A stretch of 64,000 nucleotides of DNA, taken from Streptomyces coffeae. GTDB lineage: Bacteria; Actinomycetota; Actinomycetes; Streptomycetales; Streptomycetaceae. Under the pieces are notes generated by a model. The model had not been told where the DNA came from. It made no database searches and saw only the letters and a list, made by a program, of their open reading frames with translations. The stretch's first letter is position 1; each line of letters starts with the position of its first letter. The stretch covers positions 186,001-250,000 of the forward strand of contig NZ_JAERRF010000003.1 in NCBI RefSeq assembly GCF_016741875.1, read 5' to 3'. The position numbers and the translations under genes were made by a program. Of this stretch, positions 61,591-64,000 are shown in pieces.

Positions 61591-62394
61591 CTACATAACG
61601 CTTCTGGAGGATCGGGCGTCGTCCTGACCGCTCCGGGCTGGGGGCGGCGGGCCTCCCCAGTGGAAAAGAGCCATGGCCACGCTCGTGGCGAGGTTGTAGC
61701 TGGACACCTGAGGCCGCATGGGGAGTGCCACTAGCTTGGTCGCCCGGTCTCGGACCTCAGGCGAGATGCCGTGTCGCTCAGAGCCGAACGCCAGCAGCGC
61801 GTCATCCGGGAGCACTACGGACCTGATGTCCTCTCCCTCCGGGTCAAGCGCATACAGGGGGCCTGGTGGCAGGTCTCCGAGTGGAAGCCGTTCCACTGCG
61901 GTCGCGTAGTGAAGGCCCGCACCCGCCCGGACCACGCTGGGGTGCCATGGGTCCATGTCACCAGTAGTGACCACCCCTGTAGCCCCGAAACCGGCGGCAA
62001 GACGGACCACAGCGCCGACATTTCCCAGGTTGCGTGGGTTGTCCAGGACGACGACCGGCGCCGACCGCGGAAGCCTCGACAGGTGGTCCAGGTTCGCATG
62101 GCGGCTGGGCCTGACAGCCAGGGCAGCGACCTGCGTGGGGTGCACCCTGGGAACGAGATCTCGGAAAATCTGCGCTGGTACCTCGGTCACGAGATCGCTG
62201 ATCCGGACCCTAAGGTCATCGGCCAGTTCGTCTGCCAGTGCCAAAGCGGAGCCCTTGTCACTGGAGATCGCGACACGGACATCTGCCCCGAAGCGAAGCG
62301 CGTGCTTCAACGCATGGAATCCGTCCACCAGCACCGCATCCGGCATGGCTTCTCGCCACTGCCGTATGACCCTCGTGACCTCGTCTTCACTCAC
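61591..62394 (-). CDS. SpoU/TrmH-family RNA 2'-O-methyltransferase
   Basis: 267 residues. An N-terminal substrate-binding region (AVLVDGFHALKHALRFGADV) is followed by the knotted SPOUT domain with motif 1 DNPRNLGNVGAVVRLAAGFG, motif 2 LLAFGSERHGIS and motif 3 MRPQVSSYNLATSVAMALFH. It should methylate a ribose in rRNA or tRNA; related enzymes include antibiotic-resistance methylases, but the target is not visible. The GTG at 62394 has GGGAGG directly in front, rather close. Its stop codon lies 25 bp before the truncated TrmH reading frame on the same strand. Codon use is less G+C-biased than in the core genes. Confidence 0.85.
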   Translation of the reverse strand: MSEDEVTRVIRQWREAMPDAVLVDGFHALKHALRFGADVRVAISSDKGSALALADELADDLRVRISDLVTEVPAQIFRDLVPRVHPTQVAALAVRPSRHANLDHLSRLPRSAPVVVLDNPRNLGNVGAVVRLAAGFGATGVVTTGDMDPWHPSVVRAGAGLHYATAVERLPLGDLPPGPLYALDPEGEDIRSVVLPDDALLAFGSERHGISPEVRDRATKLVALPMRPQVSSYNLATSVAMALFHWGGPPPPARSGQDDARSSRSVM

Positions 62395-62457
62395 CCTCCC
62401 AGGGTAGAGAAAAGCGGCGGTCCGCCATCACAGGTCGCCATCGCCCCGTTCACGTGG

Positions 62458-62483
62458 CCCCTGCTCTCTGCTGAGAGCGGGGG
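62458..62483. other. hairpin in a divergent intergenic region
   Basis: CCCCTGCTCTC pairs with GAGAGCGGGGG (10 of 11) around TGCT. It lies upstream of both flanking divergent genes, so it is a possible operator or leader hairpin and unlikely to be their terminator. Confidence 0.5.
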
Positions 62484-62631
62484 CGACGTGCTGTATGTGG
62501 GCTGATCGTCATGCCCCGTCACGTCTTCGTTCCCGCGGTGTGGGTACCGTCGCACTGATGGCTGCCGTGAGTCGCTGACGGCCTTGTAGGTCCCCGGGCT
62601 GGGCGGCGTGAGGGAAAGGAGCCGAGGACGC

Positions 62632-63552
62632 ATGCCGTCTGGTGCTGCGCGGGGTTCAGGAGAGGGGTTCTCATCGACAGGCGCTGCGCAGGTGATGGCG
62701 ACTGCGTGTCGGCGAGTGGGCTTCAACGATGACGGAGCCCAACTGATCCGCTTGGGCGAGAACGCGCTCTTCCGGCTGGCCGCACATCCGGTGGTCGTGC
62801 GCATCGCGAGATCAACGGAGTACCTGCCCTCTGCGAAGGGCGAGGTAGAGGTGTCGCGCTGGCTGGCGCGTGAGGGGTTCCCGGTGGTGCGCATCATCGA
62901 TGATGTGGAGCAGCCGCTGATCATCGACGGCCACCCTGTGACGTTCTGGAACCTGATCGAGGAGGGCGACCGTAAGGCAACCTACGGGGAGTTGGGATCG
63001 GTCCTGCGTGATCTCCACTCGCTGAGTCTGCCGGACGGCTTGAGCCTGCCGCCGTTTCCCGTCTTGGACCGCACCGATCGGCGCATCGAGGCGGCGACCG
63101 CGATACCGGATGACGATCGCGAATTTCTGAGCAAGCGGGGCCAGGAGTTGGGCGACCGGATCGCGGGCCTCCACTTCGACTCGGAGAAGGGCCCTGTCCA
63201 TGGGGACGCGCATGTTCAGAACCTCATGGTGGACCGGAAGGGCCGCGTAATCCTCATCGACCTTGAGCGGTTCAGCTTCGATCACCCCGAGTGGGACCTG
63301 ATGGTCACCGCGACTGAGCATCACAGTCTGGGGTGGCAAACACGTGAGCAATATGCGGACTTCGTTGGTTCGTACGGTAGGGATCTGCGTGATTGGTCTG
63401 GCTTCTCTACCTTGCGGGCTGTTCAGGAATTCAACATGACCACGTGGCTCATGCAGAACGTATCCGAAAGCGCCGAAGTAGCCGAGGAATACGCTCGTCG
63501 CATCGCTTCCCTGCGAGATGATGAAATGCCACGTAATTGGAGTCCGGGCTGA
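62632..63552 (+). CDS. APH-family phosphotransferase (island gene)
   Basis: 306 residues. It is a small-molecule kinase fold with the catalytic loop GPVHGDAHVQNLMVDRKG and metal site ILIDLERFSFDHPEWDL. The ATG at 62632 has GAGGACG upstream; a GTG at 62608 is possible but less well placed. G+C is clearly lower (for example 30 of 60 bases at 63421-63480). Such phosphotransferases often sit beside HTH-TPR regulators in Streptomyces accessory regions, as here. The substrate is unknown; antibiotic modification is possible but not shown. Confidence 0.82.
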   Translation: MPSGAARGSGEGFSSTGAAQVMATACRRVGFNDDGAQLIRLGENALFRLAAHPVVVRIARSTEYLPSAKGEVEVSRWLAREGFPVVRIIDDVEQPLIIDGHPVTFWNLIEEGDRKATYGELGSVLRDLHSLSLPDGLSLPPFPVLDRTDRRIEAATAIPDDDREFLSKRGQELGDRIAGLHFDSEKGPVHGDAHVQNLMVDRKGRVILIDLERFSFDHPEWDLMVTATEHHSLGWQTREQYADFVGSYGRDLRDWSGFSTLRAVQEFNMTTWLMQNVSESAEVAEEYARRIASLRDDEMPRNWSPG

Positions 63553-63557
63553 GACGC

Positions 63558-64000
63558 CTAGCTGCCGCCCATGTATGCCATGGCCTCACGTACCTGCTCG
63601 TTGAACTGCTGCACGGCGAGGTTTCCGGTATTGGTGGCCACAGTCCGTTGGAAGTCGGTGATGTATCGCTGAAAGCGCGCGGACTGAAGGGCGTCTCCGC
63701 CGTCAAGGGCGAGACTTGCTGTAGCGATGGCCGCTTCCAGCTCACCATTTAGCAGCTGACTCTGCGCCAGCACCATGCGGCAGAAACCGAGCGTGCGAGC
63801 ATATTTAGGGTCCGTGAGGGCTACGGCGCGCTCTGCGAACTGCACGGCCTCACGGCCTTGCCCGAGGTCGCGGAAGCAGTGGCAGAACTCGCCTACTAGC
63901 TCTGCCTCGTCCATGTAGGAAAGCCACTCCGGGTCACTTCCGGTGTCAGCGAGGTCGAAGAAGCGCTCCGCCTCGTTCATCGCTCGCGCCGCTCCCTTCC
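63558..64000 (-). CDS. TPR-containing protein, probably the C-terminal part of an HTH-TPR regulator (runs off the window)
   Basis: 147 residues are visible from the window edge to the stop at 63558; the frame remains open through 64000, so the ATG at 63980 is probably internal. The sequence has TPR-like helices (DEAELVGEFCHCFRDLGQG, AVQFAERAVAL, RMVLAQSQLLNGELEAAIAT). It resembles the C-terminal half of Streptomyces XRE-family regulators with tetratricopeptide repeats; the HTH would be outside the window. It converges with the phosphotransferase, with only 5 bp between stops. Confidence 0.72.
   Translation of the reverse strand, partial: KGAARAMNEAERFFDLADTGSDPEWLSYMDEAELVGEFCHCFRDLGQGREAVQFAERAVALTDPKYARTLGFCRMVLAQSQLLNGELEAAIATASLALDGGDALQSARFQRYITDFQRTVATNTGNLAVQQFNEQVREAMAYMGGS

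Overview
This window is a high-G+C chromosomal segment (mostly 70% or more by eye) from a Streptomyces. The evidence is the set of families (two SpoIIE-type phosphatases, a SARP regulator, mycothiol-dependent enzyme, two Pkn-type kinases, Bpa proteasome activator, two bkd operons), frequent GTG/TTG starts, four-base gene overlaps, and very rare TTA codons. From memory, the gene order metG - L,D-transpeptidase - aspS - pirin - SseB - acyl-CoA dehydrogenase ... bkd cluster 1 - orphan response regulator - two kinases ... bkd cluster 2 - Lrp - TetR - PaaH - PaaN matches the core region around SCO3790-SCO3836 of S. coelicolor. I saw no tRNA, rRNA, IS element or CRISPR array.

Layout. 1-6.6 kb: DUF7144 membrane protein (cut by the window edge), PAS/PP2C phosphatase, ATP-dependent DNA ligase, a RibB-like protein behind an FMN riboswitch, a membrane-anchored endonuclease/phosphatase-fold protein and a LysR-type regulator. 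6.9-20.3 kb: MmpS-like lipoprotein, PhoX phosphatase with a PHO box, a repeat-rich VWA protein, MetRS, a truncated response regulator, an L,D-transpeptidase, AspRS, a PAS-GAF-PP2C-HATPase phosphatase, and a pirin gene carrying a phiC31-type attB. 20.4-30.3 kb: SseB-like protein, acyl-CoA dehydrogenase under an operator-overlapped promoter, a TNT-type NADase toxin with a probable immunity gene, M18 aminopeptidase coupled to a SARP-NB-ARC regulator, two lipoproteins and a membrane-anchored HTH protein. 30.4-36 kb: a coupled nitrilase/thioredoxin-NHL pair, a mycothiol-dependent enzyme, and a GntR-MFS operon. 36-40.7 kb: bkd operon 1 and an orphan DosR-like regulator. 40.8-52.6 kb: a TTA-containing phosphotransferase, two divergent Ser/Thr kinases, an SDR, Bpa, and a four-gene overlapping operon mobA-like/moeA-like/K+ channel/quinone oxidoreductase. 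52.8-61.1 kb: bkd operon 2, bkdR (Lrp), a TetR regulator, PaaH-like and PaaN. 61.2-64 kb: a 5'-truncated TrmH methyltransferase abutting lower-G+C DNA with another SpoU methyltransferase, a phosphotransferase and a TPR protein that runs off the end; this looks like one edge of an integrated island.

How the genes work together. Two E1alpha-E1beta-E2 operons convert branched-chain 2-oxo acids to acyl-CoA starters. The second shares a control region with bkdR that contains a 14-bp palindrome nearly identical to one between the paaH-like and paaN genes. The TetR gene lies between the two sites and is the obvious candidate to bind both, which would link branched-chain oxo-acid and phenylacetate catabolism.

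The most notable points are: the RibB-like protein under the FMN riboswitch has lost the conserved metal ligands of RibB (G38, H42, Y153 in place of E38, D42, H153); the TNT toxin/immunity pair; the interrupted trmH gene at an apparent island edge; the twin TetR palindromes; and an intact, unoccupied phiC31-like attB.
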